Shown: positions 32,984 to 34,038 of the stretch, piece by piece
Layout: every line of letters begins with the position of its first letter
Position numbering within the stretch: the stretch's first letter is position 1
Source of the DNA: Candidatus Melainabacteria bacterium
Lineage (GTDB): Bacteria; Cyanobacteriota; Vampirovibrionia; 2-02-FULL-35-15
Assembly (NCBI GenBank): GCA_023250205.1
Contig: JAHFBE010000026.1
Location: 1 to 34,038 of the forward strand
Reading direction: 5' to 3'
DNA length: 34,038 bases
Translations under genes and position numbers: made by a program
Notes under the pieces: generated by a model
Databases searched by the model: none
What the model was told of the DNA's origin: nothing
Seen by the model: the letters and a program-made list of their open reading frames with translations, nothing else

Positions 32984-34038
32984 ATGAAAAAGTTATTACT
33001 GAATGTTTTGTGGGTTTTGTTGACTATTATTTGCGTGATTTCATTTGCTGTTGTAACTCAAATATATAATCCATCTGAAAAAATAAATGCTCTTTGGCTT
33101 ACGGTGTGTTCACTATGCTTCTTAGTTCTTGGATATAAATTCTACGGAAAGTTTTTAGCAAAGAAAATTGTAAACCTTGATGATACCAGGGTTACTCCAA
33201 GTAATCGTTTAGAAAATGGACAAGACTATATTCCTACAAACAAATTTGTAGTATTTGGGCACCACTTTGCTGCGATAGCAGGGGCAGGACCACTTATGGG
33301 ACCTGTACTTGCAGCGCAATTTGGATATCTTCCGGGATTTCTGTGGATTTTGCTTGGCTGTGTACTTGCCGGTGGAGTCCATGATTTTATAATCCTTGTT
33401 ATGTCTATTAGAAGAGATGGGAAATCCATTTCTCAATTTGCAAAAGAAGAAATAGGACCAATATGTGGAATAGCAGCTGGAATGGCAATATTGATCATTA
33501 TGGTTGTTGCAATAGCAGGACTTGGACTTGCTGTAATTAATGCGTTAAAAGATAGTGCCTGGGGTTTGTTTACAATCTCTTCTACGGTCCCAATTGCGAT
33601 TTTTATAGGCTTATATATGAGGCATTTAAGACCTGGAAAAACTTTTGAAGCTTCTGTAATTGGATTTTCGCTTTTAATATTTGCAGTTTTTGCAGGGCAG
33701 TGGGTCCAGGAGAGTGAAGCAATTGCAAAATATTTCATATATGATGGAAAGACTTTAACAAAGATTTTGGTGATTTATGGTTTTTTTGCAGCATCACTTC
33801 CTATGTGGCTTTTACTTACACCACGGGGTTATATAAGTTCGTTTTTAAAAATTGGGGTTGTGTTTCTCCTTGCAGCAGGAGTGATTTTTGTCGCTCCAAA
33901 TTTAGAAATGCCAAAGTTTACACAATTTATTTATGGTGGTGGACCTGTTTTACCAGGGGCTTTATTCCCCTTTTTATTTATTACGATTGCGTGTGGAGCT
34001 ATTAGTGGTTTCCATTCTGTAATAGGTTCTGGAACTAC
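32984..34038 (+). CDS. cstA: CstA family transporter, 5' part (cut by window end)
   Basis: Membrane transporter of the carbon-starvation family, linked in E. coli to peptide and pyruvate uptake. From ATG 32984 the frame stays open to the window end (351 codons). It keeps the family blocks FGHHFAAIAGAGPLMGPVLA, FGYLPGFLWILLGCVLAGGVHDF and SIRRDGKSISQFAKEE, and shows at least eight helices. GGAG (32969-32972) is ten bases upstream; the AAGG right before the ATG is too close to act. The 3' end is missing, so length and C-terminal type are unknown. Confidence 0.92.
   Translation, partial: MKKLLLNVLWVLLTIICVISFAVVTQIYNPSEKINALWLTVCSLCFLVLGYKFYGKFLAKKIVNLDDTRVTPSNRLENGQDYIPTNKFVVFGHHFAAIAGAGPLMGPVLAAQFGYLPGFLWILLGCVLAGGVHDFIILVMSIRRDGKSISQFAKEEIGPICGIAAGMAILIIMVVAIAGLGLAVINALKDSAWGLFTISSTVPIAIFIGLYMRHLRPGKTFEASVIGFSLLIFAVFAGQWVQESEAIAKYFIYDGKTLTKILVIYGFFAASLPMWLLLTPRGYISSFLKIGVVFLLAAGVIFVAPNLEMPKFTQFIYGGGPVLPGALFPFLFITIACGAISGFHSVIGSGT

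Noticed and set aside
33209-33738. Minus-strand open frames near the right end
   Set aside because: They lie opposite a clear CstA coding region and look like antisense shadows.
1-34038. CRISPR arrays, tRNA genes, prophage or transposase genes
   Set aside because: I found no regularly spaced repeats, no tRNA-like TTCGA arm with stems, and no phage or transposase protein.

Overview
The window is AT-rich, densely packed bacterial chromosome, with no tRNA, rRNA, CRISPR array, insertion sequence or prophage that I can see. A Gram-negative-type envelope is suggested by a WaaE-like glycosyltransferase, a lipoprotein thioredoxin, a type IV pilin-like protein and FliO. The glutamate-cysteine ligase reads like the cyanobacterial gshA type. 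With complex I subunits, flagellar FliO and low GC, this fits a non-photosynthetic relative of Cyanobacteria (Melainabacteria/Vampirovibrionia) with a respiratory chain. That assignment is an inference from a few genes, not proof.

Layout. 1-3 kb: panB coupled to a CDP-alcohol phosphatidyltransferase, fluC (minus strand), and a membrane protein with a folded leader. 3-7 kb: oligopeptide permease genes dppC/dppB (dppB has an unusual insertion) divergent from rluB and a membrane-anchored unknown carrying an in-frame palindromic repeat. 7-10 kb: polyprenyl synthase and gshA (minus), and a lipoprotein thioredoxin behind a 14-codon upstream ORF. 10-16 kb (minus): topA, then a tight pilin-rpsT-murC-murB cluster. 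16-23 kb: ndk, rpsP, an unknown, tldD, nuoL-nuoM, another unknown, gcvH. 23.5-25 kb: a strongly structured RNA candidate with a terminator, a 52-residue protein and fliO. 25-30.5 kb: holB (minus) divergent from a degenerate SpoIIE-like protein, then a cytosolic histidine kinase, a protein with five EF-hand loops and a glycosyltransferase. 30.5-34 kb: coaX and corC (minus) and a cstA gene cut by the window end.

Translation starts fall into two classes. One class has a good Shine-Dalgarno sequence 5-6 nt (8 at rpsP) before the start. The other has no Shine-Dalgarno but a -10-like hexamer only 6-9 nt before the start codon, which predicts leaderless or nearly leaderless mRNAs (panB, fluC, dppB, rluB, gshA, nuoL, holB, the SpoIIE-like gene, the kinase, the EF-hand gene). 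The clearest case is dppB/rluB, where one palindromic ATTATAAT seems to serve both divergent genes.

Functional links: panB and coaX both serve coenzyme A synthesis; murC, murB and the polyprenyl synthase relate to envelope building; nuoL/nuoM encode proton-pumping complex I subunits. No intergenic stretch exceeds 300 bases.
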